A DNA stretch of 64,000 nucleotides. It comes from Algihabitans albus (GTDB lineage Bacteria > Pseudomonadota > Alphaproteobacteria > Kiloniellales > DSM-21159). Numbering within the stretch: the stretch's first letter is position 1; every line of letters begins with the position of its first letter. The notes below the pieces were generated by a model that was not told where the DNA came from, did not search any database, and saw only the letters and a program-made list of their open reading frames with translations. The position numbers and the translations under genes were made by a program. The stretch lies in contig NZ_QXNY01000004.1 of NCBI RefSeq assembly GCF_003572205.1, forward strand, positions 682,548-746,547, read 5' to 3'. Positions 53,809-62,917 of the stretch are shown here, piece after piece.

Positions 53809-53875
53809 CCTTGACTAGAATGGGATTGCTTCGGCGTCTCGCCAAGGCCAAGGTCTCTATGTTATCTCGGCGCCC

Positions 53876-54643
53876 ATGACGAGACACCTTGCCGCTTTCT
53901 GCGCCCTGGTCTGGGTCGCGCTGGCCACGCCTGTCGCCGCGCAGCAGATCAATGCGGAACAAGAGTACATGGCCTGCCTGCAGCTCGCGCGCACGGCGCC
54001 GAACGACGCGGAGGCCAGTGCCGAAGCTTGGGAAGAGCAAGGCGGCGCCGGTCCGGCCCGGCACTGCCGCGCCGTCGCCCTGGCTCGCCTCGGCCGTTTC
54101 GCGGAGGCGGCGGAGATGCTGGAGGCGTTGATCGGCGACGTGCCGGAGACGATGAAGGCCGGCTTGTTGATTCAGGCGGGACAGGCCTGGCTGATGGCGG
54201 ACGACGCCGTCCGCGCCTACGGCGCTCAGACGCAGGCCTTGGAGTACCAGCCTAACGACGTCGAACTGCTGATCGACCGCTCGATCACCTTGGCCGGCCT
54301 GGGTCGCTTCTGGGAGTCGATCGACGACCTGAACCGGGCCAGCGACCTCGCGCAAGACCGTGTCGATGTCTACGTCTATCGTGCCACGGCCTATCGCTTC
54401 GTCGAAGCCTACGACCTGGCGCTCGAGGATGTCGGCCGTGCGCTTCAACTCGATCCGGGTCATCCCGAAGGCCTGATGGAGCGCGGCATTCTGCGCTACC
54501 AGAACGGCAACGTCTCCGGTGCGCGCCAGGACTGGCAGGCGGTCGTCGATGTCGCCCCCAACACGCCGGCGGCCGTCGCCGCGCGGGAAAATCTCTGGCG
54601 GACGGAAAACGGCGGCGCGCCCTCGCCGACGCCGGGCGGTTAG
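53876..54643 (+). CDS. Periplasmic TPR protein
   Basis: A 255-residue exported protein with signal peptide MTRHLAAFCALVWVALATPVAAQ and five to six tetratricopeptide-like helical pairs. Clear units include ARHCRAVALARLGRFAEAAEMLEALI, YQPNDVELLIDRSITLAGLGRFWESIDDLNRA and PGHPEGLMERGILRYQNGNVSGARQDWQAVV. TPR proteins serve as scaffolds. The partner is unknown, and neither neighbour points to one. Confidence 0.88.
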   Translation: MTRHLAAFCALVWVALATPVAAQQINAEQEYMACLQLARTAPNDAEASAEAWEEQGGAGPARHCRAVALARLGRFAEAAEMLEALIGDVPETMKAGLLIQAGQAWLMADDAVRAYGAQTQALEYQPNDVELLIDRSITLAGLGRFWESIDDLNRASDLAQDRVDVYVYRATAYRFVEAYDLALEDVGRALQLDPGHPEGLMERGILRYQNGNVSGARQDWQAVVDVAPNTPAAVAARENLWRTENGGAPSPTPGG

Positions 54644-54694
54644 GGCCCGGAAAGCCCAGCGAAGTCGAAACGCTTTCTGGAAATCCGGGTCGGC

Positions 54695-55369
54695 CTAGAA
54701 ATCCAGATCGGCGTAGTGGGCCGGTGGCGGAAAGCCTGGAATCAGGTCGGCGAGGATCGGCCGCATGGAGGGGCGCGACTTGATGCGTCCGTACCAGTCG
54801 CGTGCGCCGGCGTGCTCGTCCCAGGGCACGCAGTCCAGATAGTCCAGGCAGGACAGGTGAGCCGCCGCCGCGAAGTCGGCCAGGCTCAGGTCCTCGCCGG
54901 CCAGCCAGTTCCGCCGGTCGCTCAGCCAGCCGATGTAGTCCAGATGATAGTGGATGTTCTGGTTGGCGGCCCGGATCGCCGAGGAGTCGGGCGTACCGAC
55001 GCCGAGAAAGCGCTTCATCACCTTCTCGTCGATCATGAGGTCTGAGACCTCTCGCGCGAACTTCCGGTCGAACCAAGCGACCAGCCGGCGCACCTCGGCG
55101 CGATCCAGCGCGGTGGTGCCCATCAGGTTCTCGCCGACCTCGGCGTAAGCGTCGTTGAGATACTCGGCGAGGACCCAGGCGTCGGGGATGCTGCTGCCGT
55201 CCTCCTCGATCAGGACGGGAACTTCGCCGGCCGGATTGAGCTGCAGGAAACCCTCGCGCCGTTCCCAGGTCTTCTCAGGCTTAAGCTCGACCTCCACGCC
55301 CTTCTCGTGCAGCAGGAGACGGACCTTGCGGCAGCCGGGATCGAGCGGCAGGTGGTAGAGGGTACGCAT
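54695..55369 (-). CDS. Glutathione S-transferase family protein
   Basis: A cytosolic GST of 224 residues. The thioredoxin-like domain (1-80) has LYHLPLDPGCRKVRLLLHEKGVEVEL and the glutathione motif NPAGEVPVLIEEDGSSIPDAWVLAEYL, with the cis-proline of VPVL. The helical domain follows with LAGEDLSLADFAAAAHLSCLDYL. It is typical of beta/zeta-like bacterial GSTs that detoxify or reduce electrophiles. It lies 33 bp downstream of the DMT transporter gene and may share its transcript. Confidence 0.92.
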   Translation of the reverse strand: MRTLYHLPLDPGCRKVRLLLHEKGVEVELKPEKTWERREGFLQLNPAGEVPVLIEEDGSSIPDAWVLAEYLNDAYAEVGENLMGTTALDRAEVRRLVAWFDRKFAREVSDLMIDEKVMKRFLGVGTPDSSAIRAANQNIHYHLDYIGWLSDRRNWLAGEDLSLADFAAAAHLSCLDYLDCVPWDEHAGARDWYGRIKSRPSMRPILADLIPGFPPPAHYADLDF

Positions 55370-55402
55370 AAGGCTGGGCGTTACCCCCTGCCTGCCGCGC
55401 CG

Positions 55403-56404
55403 TCAAGCATCCTCGGAGGTCCGTCGGTCCAGGCCGCCGGACCGCGCCGGAGACCTGGAGCCGTCGCGAAGGAGCACCAACAGAAGGCCGGCGCCGGCGA
55501 TCAGGGCCATGCCCAGCAGCGTCGCGAGGTCGGGGATTTCACGGAACAGCAGAAAGCCCCAGATCGCCGCGAAGACCAGATAGCTGTAGTCGAAGGCCGC
55601 GATCGTTTGCGGCGGCGCGGACTGGTAGGCCTTGGCGAGCGCCAGGTGAATGATGACGTTGGCGACGGCAAGCCCGCCCAGGACTGCCCATTCGCTCCAG
55701 GCGACCGGCACCCACGCGCCAAGGAGGAAGGGATTGACCGCCACCGTCTTCGGAGAGAGCTGAAGCACGGCAAGCAGCGCCGTGAGCCCGCCGCCGCAGA
55801 GAATGAAGCAGAAGTTGAGGGCGAGCGAGAGCGACAGAGGCGATTCCTCGAGGCATTTCCCGCGTGTCAGAATATTTGCCAGTGCATAGAAGACAGCCGC
55901 CGCAATCGGCACCAGCATCGCCGGTGAAAAGGCCTCCGTACCCGGCCGCAGAATCACGAGCACGCCGGCAAAGCCCAGTAGAATGGCGAGAATCTCACGG
56001 CGGCCGACATGTTCGCCGAGCAGAAGGGCCGCGAAGAGAGTGATGAACAAGGGGCCGGTGTAGTAGGCCGCCGCGACCAGGGACAGGTCCAGGAAAGGCA
56101 GGCTGGCATAGAAGGCGATGTACATCGCAACCAACAGCCCGCCGCGCAGCATGGCCCACGACAGGGCGCGCGGCCGCAGCGTCGTTGCGCCGCCGAACAG
56201 AAACACCACGGCAACGAGCATCGGGATCGCGATGAAGGATCGCAAGGTGTAGATCTGCCAAAGCGGAAAATCGGCGCTGACGAACTTCACCACGGCGTCC
56301 TGAAGCGCCATGGTGAAGACGGCACTAACGATCAAAAAGATACCCAACCCAACGCGGGCTGGAGGTACGCTCCCGGCCACTGTCACGCTCCCCCATTTCG
56401 CCAC
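55403..56404 (-). CDS. DMT superfamily EamA transporter
   Basis: Inner-membrane transporter of 333 residues with ten helices in two EamA repeats (first around 20-155, second around 165-310). Typical features are MALQDAVVKFVSADFPLWQIYTLRSFIAIPML and LLLGEHVGRREILAILLGFAGVLVILRPG, repeated in form as FREIPDLATLLGMALIAGAGLLLV. DMT proteins often export amino acids or metabolites. The C-terminal tail is polar. The substrate cannot be read. Confidence 0.92.
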   Translation of the reverse strand: MAKWGSVTVAGSVPPARVGLGIFLIVSAVFTMALQDAVVKFVSADFPLWQIYTLRSFIAIPMLVAVVFLFGGATTLRPRALSWAMLRGGLLVAMYIAFYASLPFLDLSLVAAAYYTGPLFITLFAALLLGEHVGRREILAILLGFAGVLVILRPGTEAFSPAMLVPIAAAVFYALANILTRGKCLEESPLSLSLALNFCFILCGGGLTALLAVLQLSPKTVAVNPFLLGAWVPVAWSEWAVLGGLAVANVIIHLALAKAYQSAPPQTIAAFDYSYLVFAAIWGFLLFREIPDLATLLGMALIAGAGLLLVLLRDGSRSPARSGGLDRRTSEDA

Positions 56405-56541
56405 CCCGATCGACGTCCCAGTCTATCGCGGCAAATCACGCAGGAGCGAGTCTGGGGTCAGAGCGTCACGAATAAGGAGCGATCCGTCGATGCGGAGCCG
56501 ATCCAGGCCGCCCGACGCTTTCTGTCCGAAGATCGACGGCG

Positions 56542-56802
56542 CTACTCGGCCGGCAGGGAGGCGACGTGCGACGGCGTCGCTTGCGGTGCGCCTCCGGCGG
56601 CACGCGCGCTGCGCGGGCCCATGCGGGCCTGCAGGTCGCAGACCACCCGGCTCCCCGTTGTGACGAAGAGAAACGGGAGGACGGCGTGGACCAGGCAAGC
56701 CAAACCGGCCAGGACCATGGCGAACCCGAAGCTTGCCGCATGGCGGGCGTGGGTGCCGTAGCTCTCGCCGACCGCTTCGGGATGTTCGGTGAAGATCCGC
56801 AT
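56542..56802 (-). CDS. DUF6356-like small membrane protein
   Basis: An 86-residue protein from the ATG at 56802, MRIFTEHPEAVGESYGTHARHAASFGFAMVLAGLACLVHAVLPFLFVTTGSR. This N-terminal half, with one membrane segment after a conserved EHP..VGESY motif, matches the DUF6356 family of alphaproteobacterial small proteins. The C-terminal 30 residues are basic and variable. The function is unknown. An in-frame ATG at 56877 would add 25 poorly conserved residues. Confidence 0.78.
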   Translation of the reverse strand: MRIFTEHPEAVGESYGTHARHAASFGFAMVLAGLACLVHAVLPFLFVTTGSRVVCDLQARMGPRSARAAGGAPQATPSHVASLPAE

Positions 56803-56922
56803 GATCGCGCTCGCTCGCTCGCTGCCTCGACTTAACGCCTGGGAGTCTAGGCCAGCGCGCTTGGAATGTGCTTGCAAAGCTATGGCGTCCGGGTAGGGTT
56901 TGGGGTGAAATTATTCTCAGAA

Positions 56923-56937
56923 CTCAAAGTTTTTGAG
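56923..56937. promoter_or_regulatory. Palindrome upstream of the Lrp/AsnC gene
   Basis: CTCAAA-GTT-TTTGAG is a perfect 6-3-6 palindrome, 36 bp before the regulator start, in an AT-rich stretch. Lrp-family proteins commonly autoregulate from such 15-bp sites. Confidence 0.55.
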
Positions 56938-56972
56938 ATTTTTCTTCCTTATTCATGCCGAGGCTATGAAAC

Positions 56973-57425
56973 TTGGACGCAATCGACCGCAAGATTCTGG
57001 CCGAACTGCAGCGCGACGCCTCCTTGGCGAATACCGACTTGGCGGAGCGGGTCGGTCTTTCGCCCACACCCTGCTGGCGGCGAGTCAAGCAGTTGGAGGC
57101 CAGCGGCGTGCTGCGGCGGCGGGTGGCTTTGCTCGATCCGGCTGCGCTCGGCCTCGGCACCACGGTCTTCGTCGCGGTGAAGACGAGGCATCACACCGCC
57201 GACTGGCTGGACCGCTTCGCCCGCGTCGTCTCGGCCTTCGAGGAGATTACCGAGTTCTATCGCCTCTCGGGGGAGATCGACTACCTGCTCAAGGTCGTCG
57301 TGCCGGACATCGCGGCTTACGACGCCTTTTACAAGCGCCTGGTGGCGGCGATCGAACTCAGCGACGTTTCCTCCTCCTTCGCCATGGAGGAGATCAAGTA
57401 CACGACCGAACTGCCGCTGGGATAG
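56973..57425 (+). CDS. Lrp/AsnC family regulator
   Basis: A 150-residue feast/famine regulator. The N-terminal helix-turn-helix is AIDRKILAELQRDASLANTDLAERVGLSPTPCWRRVKQLEASGVL, and the C-terminal RAM domain contains SGEIDYLLKVVVPDIAAYDAFYKRLV. The start must be TTG at 56973, since no in-frame ATG precedes it; GAGG lies nine bases upstream. It is convergent with the two methyltransferase genes; amino acids such as methionine could be effectors, but this is inference. Confidence 0.92.
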   Translation: MDAIDRKILAELQRDASLANTDLAERVGLSPTPCWRRVKQLEASGVLRRRVALLDPAALGLGTTVFVAVKTRHHTADWLDRFARVVSAFEEITEFYRLSGEIDYLLKVVVPDIAAYDAFYKRLVAAIELSDVSSSFAMEEIKYTTELPLG

Positions 57426-57479
57426 CCGCCTCCCGCGACCGATCCCCCTCCAACCGGGCGAGAGCGCAGGTTTTACGTT

Positions 57480-58538
57480 CTAGAGTTCGCCTGCATGGGC
57501 GCGGTTGCGCTCGGTCGTATCCGTCGAACTGCCGCCGGACGTTCCGAAGAAGGCGTGGCGCGTCATGTCCGGGGAGTAGCGGCTGGCGGCGGGCTGCCGT
57601 CCCCAGGCCTCGGCCATGGCGCGGACGTGGTGGGGTGCGCCGCCGCAACAGACGCCGATGTAGCGAAGGCCCAAGTCCCAGCAGTCGCTGGCGAAGGCCC
57701 CGACTTCGTAGCGGTTGCAGGTGAAGGGATCGAGCGCTGTCGGGAAGGGCCGCTCTCCGGGAATGCAGCCGCAGGTCGGATCGTCCAACGACTGGAAGGT
57801 CGGGTGCGCCGCGTCGGTGCGGTAGGGGACCGGCAAGGCGGCGATATGGCAGGAGACGGCGAGCCGCAACTCCTGCACCAGGGACAGCATGGTCGCCGGG
57901 CCGCGCATGCAGTTCAGCCCGACCACATCGGCGCCGGCTTGTTCGAGGCGTTTGGCCGCTTCCAACACCGGTACGCCGTCCCACAGCGTCGGATCGCGGT
58001 GGGCGGAGAGGGTGACGACCGCCGGCAGGCCGTGTGCCTTGATGACCTCAAGCGCCGTCGCGGTTTCGCCGAAGTAGTCGTTGGTTTCGGAGACGATGAA
58101 GTCGACGCCGGCTTCCGCCGCCCAGCCGATCTGCTCCTCGTACATCGCGCGCACGTCGCGTTGCGACTGCGGGTCGTTCGGGCTCCAGTGGTTGGTGTTG
58201 CAGACGTTGCCGGCAACCAGTGACCCGAACTCCTCGGCCACCTCACTGGCGAGCTTCAGGGCTTCGCGGTTGAGGGGCTCCAGCAGGTGTTCCTTGCCGA
58301 CCAGCCGCATTTTTTCGCGGTGCCCGTAGTAGGTGAAGGCAAGAACGACGTCGGAGCCGGCGTGGGCGAACTCCCGATGCAAACCCTGCACCACCTCCGG
58401 GTGGTCAAGGACGACTTCGGGAACGAAGGGGCCAGCCTGAACGTAGCCGCGCCGCTCCAGTTCGAAGAGATAGCCTTCGGCGCAGATCACGCCCTCGGCC
58501 TCCAGCCTGTCCTGCAAGCTCCTTACCGATCTCGTCAC
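57480..58538 (-). CDS. Betaine-homocysteine S-methyltransferase family protein (copy 1)
   Basis: A zinc methyltransferase of 352 residues in a (beta/alpha)8 barrel, family Hcy-binding. The N-terminus GYLFELERRGYVQAGPFVPEVVLDHPEVVQGLHREF follows animal BHMT closely. Zinc ligands are C210 (VVGLNCMRGPATM) and C297-C298 (YIGVCCGGAPHH). It would move a methyl group from glycine betaine or another methylated donor to homocysteine. It lies 73 bp downstream of a paralogue, from which it differs clearly, suggesting different donors. Confidence 0.88.
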   Translation of the reverse strand: MTRSVRSLQDRLEAEGVICAEGYLFELERRGYVQAGPFVPEVVLDHPEVVQGLHREFAHAGSDVVLAFTYYGHREKMRLVGKEHLLEPLNREALKLASEVAEEFGSLVAGNVCNTNHWSPNDPQSQRDVRAMYEEQIGWAAEAGVDFIVSETNDYFGETATALEVIKAHGLPAVVTLSAHRDPTLWDGVPVLEAAKRLEQAGADVVGLNCMRGPATMLSLVQELRLAVSCHIAALPVPYRTDAAHPTFQSLDDPTCGCIPGERPFPTALDPFTCNRYEVGAFASDCWDLGLRYIGVCCGGAPHHVRAMAEAWGRQPAASRYSPDMTRHAFFGTSGGSSTDTTERNRAHAGEL

Positions 58539-58611
58539 TGTGCCTCCTTCTCTGGTGCCAGATATTCTGCTCGTTTCGGTGGCTGCACCGCCGTCCGAAA
58601 GCGACCGCGGT

Positions 58612-59700
58612 CTACAGTCGGCTGCCGGCGGTCATATCGCCTGCATACTGACGATTATGTTGCTTCAAGGAGTCATGATCGCCAAGCGCATAGTGCTTGC
58701 TCATGTCCGGGCTGTACTTGCTGGCTTCCGTCTCGCGGCCCAGGGCTTCGGCCATCGCGCGGATGTGGTGTGGCCCGGTTCCGCAGCATCCGCCGACGTA
58801 GCGCAGGCCCAGTTCCTTCGTCCGGCGCGCGAACTCGCCCATCTCGAAACGGGTGCAGACGAAGGGGTCGAGACCGACCGGAAAGGGAATCCCGCCCGGC
58901 ACCTGCTCCGGATAGGGCATGGCGGGGTCGCGCAAAGCCCCGAAGGTCGGCTCGTCGGGCGTCGTGCGGTAGGCGACCGGGAAGGCGCAGACACGGTTCG
59001 CCGCGACGCTGCCGACAATCTCCTCGACCAGCGGCATCATGGTCGCCGGACCGCGATGGCAATTGACGCCGACCACGTCGGCACCGTGATCGCGCACGAC
59101 CTCGCAGGCCTCGGCGATCGAGCCGTCGAAGTCGCGCAGGGCGCCGCTGCGATGCACGGCGAAACCCAGTACGAGAGGCAGATCGAAGGCCTGTGCCACT
59201 TCGACCGCGATCTTGGCCTCGCCCAGATAGGCGATGGTTTCGCAAACGACCAGGTCGACGCCTTCTTCGGAGGCCCAGGTGAGCTGTTCGGTGAAGATGC
59301 CGCGCACCTCCGCCTCGCTCTTGGCGTCGCCGGGTTCGAAGACGTTGGTGTTGCAGATGTTGCCGGCGACGAAGCAGTTCGGATGGCGGTCCGCCACGCG
59401 CCGGGCGATACGCACGGCTTCGCGGTTGAGCGGCTCCAGCAGGTCCTCCTTGCCGATCAGCCGCAGTTTCTCGCGGTGGCCGTAATAGGTGAAGGCCAGC
59501 ATGATATCGGTTCCGGCGCGGGCGAACTCGGCGTGGAGCTCTTCTAGAGCTTCGGGATGCTCCAGGACCACTTCCGGCACGTAGGCACCGGCCTGCAGGT
59601 AGCCGCGCCGCTCCATCTCGAAAAGGTAGCCGCCGGCATGCAGGACGGGGTCGTCACTCTCCAACCTGCTCAGGAACGCGCGACTCTTCTCACTGCTCAT
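58612..59700 (-). CDS. Betaine-homocysteine S-methyltransferase family protein (copy 2)
   Basis: Paralogue of 362 residues from the ATG at 59700, which has GGAG six bases upstream. GGYLFEMERRGYLQAGAYVPEVVLEHPEALEELHAEF and zinc ligands C214 (VVGVNCHRGPATM) and C305-C306 (YVGGCCGTGP) match BHMT. It is transcribed before copy 1, so the two probably form an operon. Known members use glycine betaine, and marine relatives may use dimethylsulfoniopropionate. The exact donor is unproven. Confidence 0.88.
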   Translation of the reverse strand: MSSEKSRAFLSRLESDDPVLHAGGYLFEMERRGYLQAGAYVPEVVLEHPEALEELHAEFARAGTDIMLAFTYYGHREKLRLIGKEDLLEPLNREAVRIARRVADRHPNCFVAGNICNTNVFEPGDAKSEAEVRGIFTEQLTWASEEGVDLVVCETIAYLGEAKIAVEVAQAFDLPLVLGFAVHRSGALRDFDGSIAEACEVVRDHGADVVGVNCHRGPATMMPLVEEIVGSVAANRVCAFPVAYRTTPDEPTFGALRDPAMPYPEQVPGGIPFPVGLDPFVCTRFEMGEFARRTKELGLRYVGGCCGTGPHHIRAMAEALGRETEASKYSPDMSKHYALGDHDSLKQHNRQYAGDMTAGSRL

Positions 59701-59957
59701 CTGGATCTCCGTTGTTCTCCTCGGTTTCGGCGCACCCGGGCCCTGCGGGCTCCGCTCGTAGCACTGCGAACCACTGCGGATCGGCGACCGAAACGACCTG
59801 TTCAAGCAACGTATTTAGCCGGAAAGCGCGGCGGGGCGGTTGCCTGAAATCGACGGCTAGTGACGCGAAAAGTCGCGATTTCGATAGATCCGAAGCCCGG
59901 GTCGAGGCCGGTTCCGGAGAGGATTCGCTGTCGCGAAATCGAAAAAAGCGTCGTGAT

Positions 59958-59985
59958 TTGACCATAAGCCGCGAGCCGGTATAGT
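59958..59985 (+). promoter_or_regulatory. Promoter of the 97-residue orphan gene
   Basis: TTGACC (59958-59963) and TATAGT (59980-59985) are 16 bases apart, predicting a start of transcription near 59992 and a 30-nucleotide leader. The rest of the 59701-60020 gap is AT-richer than its surroundings; it should also hold the promoter of the divergent methyltransferase operon, which I cannot place. Confidence 0.65.
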
Positions 59986-60020
59986 GCTTCAGTGTAAAAA
60001 CGACGTTCGGGAGGTCGTAA

Positions 60021-60314
60021 ATGAGCGAAAATATTCTACGCTTTCCGACCGAGCGCTGCCGCGGCGGCACTCAGTCTTTGCTCGCCCAGGCCTATCGCTT
60101 CGCAGCCGAGCATCCTCGATTCGCCTATGCCGGCGTCGGTCGTGCTCCGGGCCTGACGACCCTTGTGTTTCGGGATCGGAATCCTGGCCGCGACGGCGGC
60201 TTCAGCGCGCATATCCGTGAAAACGGCGTGGCCCACGCGCTGGACGAGGCCGGTGCGTTCCTGGCCGGCGGCAGGACCTTGCAAGCCGTGCTGGCCCGCG
60301 TCGCACGCCGCTAA
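60021..60314 (+). CDS. Small hypothetical protein, 97 residues
   Basis: No family is recognised. The gene is well supported: a near-consensus promoter, GGGAGGT (60006-60012) eight bases before the ATG, and a strong hairpin after the stop. The product is soluble, mixed alpha/beta, begins MSENILRFPTERCRGG and ends in a basic tail (LARVARR). It is the only plus-strand gene between two minus-strand methyl-transfer genes. Confidence 0.72.
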   Translation: MSENILRFPTERCRGGTQSLLAQAYRFAAEHPRFAYAGVGRAPGLTTLVFRDRNPGRDGGFSAHIRENGVAHALDEAGAFLAGGRTLQAVLARVARR

Positions 60315-60335
60315 GCGGGATCGCCTCTCACAGCG

Positions 60336-60374
60336 AAAAAAGAAACCCCCGCCGGCTTGGCCGGCGGGGGTTTC
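60336..60374 (-). terminator. Strong terminator of the GcvT/DmdA-family gene
   Basis: A perfect 15-bp stem with a TTG loop (60342-60356 with 60360-60374) is followed on the minus strand by six T (60341 side to 60336). It ends the minus-strand gene at 60396, and the same hairpin lies 28 bp after the plus-strand small gene, which it may also stop. Confidence 0.9.
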
Positions 60375-60395
60375 CCGTCTCGATAATCCCGACGT

Positions 60396-61712
60396 TTAGA
60401 AGGCCGCGTCGCGGCCTTCGGCCTTGGCGATTTCGCGCGCGTTGGGATTGACCGAGGGGCGGAATGGCATTTCCACCACTTCCGCCTCGACCGCTTGCCC
60501 GGGCGATTCGGCGTAGAGGTCCGGCAAATGGACCTTCAAGCGGGTGCCAAGGGTAGCTTGCGCCAACGGAACGTACCCCATGGCGATGTTGCTGCCGAGT
60601 TCCGGCGAATACCAGGGGCTGGTGACATAGCCCAGCGCCTCGCCGCCGCCCTCGCCGGAGATCAGCCAGAAATCGTTGGCGTAGTCTTCGATCGGCTTGC
60701 CGCCCAGCCTGAGGCCGATCAGCGTCTGCTTGTAGGGCGGATTACCGGCTTCCAGTTCGGCGCGGACCTCCTCCAACTTCGCCTTCCCGATGTAGTCGGC
60801 CGTCTTGAGCCGCGGCACCTGGTAGCCGAGGTTGCACTGGAACGGCAGGGTCTCGGCGTCGAGATCCTGGCCCCAGGAGAGGATGCCGGCGGCGATGCGG
60901 CGGTGGTGCGCCGGGGCGATCACCATCAGATTGTGGGCCTTACCCGCCTCCAGCACGGCGTACCACATGTCCTCGGCGTAGAGCGTGGCGTCGCGCAGGT
61001 AGATCTCGTAGCCTTTCTCGCCGGAGAATCCGGACTGGGAGATGACGACGTCACGGCCGCCGACCTTGGCCTCCAAAAGGCCGTAGACCGGCACCTCCTT
61101 GATCGCCTCGCCGACGAGATCGGCCAGCAAAGCCTCTGACTTCGGTCCCTGGATCTGCACCGGAGAGACGTCGATCTCGTTGATCTCCACGTCGAACTTC
61201 CTGCCGACGTTGACGCCCTGCAGCCAGAACATCAGGTCGCTGTCGGAGAGGGAGAACCAGAATTCGGTCTCGCTGAGACGCAGCAGGACGGGGTCGTTGA
61301 GAATGCCGCCCTGATCGTTGCAGAGGATGACGTACTTGCCGTGCATCGGCTTGATGCGTTTGGCATCACGGGTGATGACATAGTTGACGAAGGCCTCGGC
61401 GTCGGGACCGATGACCTGGATCTGCCGCTCGACGGCGACGTTCCACATGGTGACGTGATTGACCAGCGCGTCGTACTCGACCATCGCCCCGCCGTCTTCC
61501 GGCCGAACGTAGCCGCGCGGGTGATACATGCGGTTGTAGACGGTGGCGCGCCAGCAGCCGGCCTCCATGGAGAGATGCCAGTAGGGCGACTTGCGCACAC
61601 GGGTGGAAATCAGCATCTCGACCGGCGTCGGGCCGGACTGACGCAAGTTGATGGGCACCTTGCGATCGGACTGGTCGACGCCGGTGGGCATGCGGGCGGT
61701 GGTCTGGGCCAT
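60396..61712 (-). CDS. GcvT/DmdA-family folate-dependent methyltransferase
   Basis: A 438-residue tetrahydrofolate enzyme of the aminomethyltransferase family. Stretches such as YDALVNHVTMWNVAVERQIQVIGPDAEAFVNYVITRD, NDPVLLRLSETEFWFSLSDSDLMFWLQGV and SGFSGEKGYEIYL are shared with DMSP demethylase DmdA and related proteins. The family also includes O-demethylases, so demethylation of DMSP, betaine or an aromatic methoxy group is possible. The ATG at 61712 is chosen with GGAG upstream. A strong terminator follows. Confidence 0.83.
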   Translation of the reverse strand: MAQTTARMPTGVDQSDRKVPINLRQSGPTPVEMLISTRVRKSPYWHLSMEAGCWRATVYNRMYHPRGYVRPEDGGAMVEYDALVNHVTMWNVAVERQIQVIGPDAEAFVNYVITRDAKRIKPMHGKYVILCNDQGGILNDPVLLRLSETEFWFSLSDSDLMFWLQGVNVGRKFDVEINEIDVSPVQIQGPKSEALLADLVGEAIKEVPVYGLLEAKVGGRDVVISQSGFSGEKGYEIYLRDATLYAEDMWYAVLEAGKAHNLMVIAPAHHRRIAAGILSWGQDLDAETLPFQCNLGYQVPRLKTADYIGKAKLEEVRAELEAGNPPYKQTLIGLRLGGKPIEDYANDFWLISGEGGGEALGYVTSPWYSPELGSNIAMGYVPLAQATLGTRLKVHLPDLYAESPGQAVEAEVVEMPFRPSVNPNAREIAKAEGRDAAF

Positions 61713-61946
61713 GATCTGCAATGCTCCTCTCGGGCAGCGGTCTCTGGGCGGGCGGTCCTTGGACTGGCCGAACCGGGGCATGCGGAACGACCCTCCGGAA
61801 GACTGCTATCGAGCCGATGGGGCGAGTTTCCGAGAAACGACGCCTCCTGGAGGGGCTGCGACCCGCAAATCCCAGGGACGACCGGCTTTTTCGTGAAAGC
61901 GACAGGACAGTTCGGCGGCAGTCGCAAAGCGCCGGAAGGCCGTGTC

Positions 61947-62882
61947 TCAGTCGCGTTCGAGGAGCGCCATCAGCTCGCGCCATTCGCGCGGCGAGAGGCC
62001 GGAGTCCGCCTGCTCGACGGTCTCGCCCGCCAGCAGGCGCTTGACCACCGACAGACCGGCGGCCGAGAGCTGCGCACCGCCCACGGCATAGTCCTGAAAG
62101 GCCTGATAGGTGATCGGAACCCAGCGGCGGACAACGTCCAGCATGGCGTCGGCGTAGGCGCGGATCTCGTATTGGGCGTGGCTGTCGGCGCGCAGCGACA
62201 GGAAGTGCAGCAGATTGTGCAGGTCGATCTTCCAATACCACTGGGTATAGGTCGACAAAGGCAAGGTCATGCGGGCCAACTCGCGCGCCAGGCCCTGGCG
62301 ATTCGGATCGCGCGGCTGGCCGTCGGGCGTCTCGTTCAGCATGGTTTCGTAGTGGCCGAAGGCCTGCTCCGCGTCGTCCCGCAGCCAGGCCAGCACTTCG
62401 GTTGCTTCCTCGCCCTCCAGGACGTCGCCGCGGCCCTGGCGGTTGGCCGTCGACTGGGCGGCCAGGTGCTCCGGCGCCGGCGTATAGAATTCCCGGTCGA
62501 GAATGGAATAGCGCGCGGAGTACTCGTTGACGTTGGCGGTGCGATGGCGGATCCACTGCCGCGCCACGAAGATCGGCAGCTTCACGTGGAACTTGATCTC
62601 GCACATCTCGAAGGGCGTCGTGTGGCGATGGCGCAGCAGGTAGCGGAGCAAGCCTTCGTCGTTGCGCAGCGACTTGGTGCCGCGTCCGTAGGACACGCGC
62701 GCCGACTGCACCACGGCCGCATCGTCGCCCATATAGTCGACGACCCGGACGAAGCCCCGATCGAGCACCGGAATTGCCTGGTAGAGCACTTCTTCCAGCG
62801 CCGGCGCGACAGGTCGCAGGGTCTGGCGCGTCTCGTTGCGCGCCTCTTCGATTTCAGCTTGTTGGTCGGGTGTCAAACTCAT
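61947..62882 (-). CDS. thyX: Flavin-dependent thymidylate synthase
   Basis: FAD-dependent enzyme of 311 residues that makes dTMP from dUMP using methylene-tetrahydrofolate and NADPH. The ThyX motif RHRx7S is [11 protein letters not shown] (R112-S122), and [31 protein letters not shown] and [25 protein letters not shown] are diagnostic. It replaces ThyA, as in many Alphaproteobacteria. It lies 35 bp downstream of an ornithine cyclodeaminase-family gene. Confidence 0.97.
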   Translation of the reverse strand: MSLTPDQQAEIEEARNETRQTLRPVAPALEEVLYQAIPVLDRGFVRVVDYMGDDAAVVQSARVSYGRGTKSLRNDEGLLRYLLRHRHTTPFEMCEIKFHVKLPIFVARQWIRHRTANVNEYSARYSILDREFYTPAPEHLAAQSTANRQGRGDVLEGEEATEVLAWLRDDAEQAFGHYETMLNETPDGQPRDPNRQGLARELARMTLPLSTYTQWYWKIDLHNLLHFLSLRADSHAQYEIRAYADAMLDVVRRWVPITYQAFQDYAVGGAQLSAAGLSVVKRLLAGETVEQADSGLSPREWRELMALLERD

Positions 62883-62917
62883 GGTGAGCGGAACCTAGCG
62901 CGACCGACCCGAGTCGG

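Noticed and set aside
59701-60020. Possible SAM-type riboswitch before the BHMT operon (GGCTAAATACG on the minus strand)
   Set aside because: Only a short piece resembles SAM-II; the pseudoknot partners and spacing do not fit.
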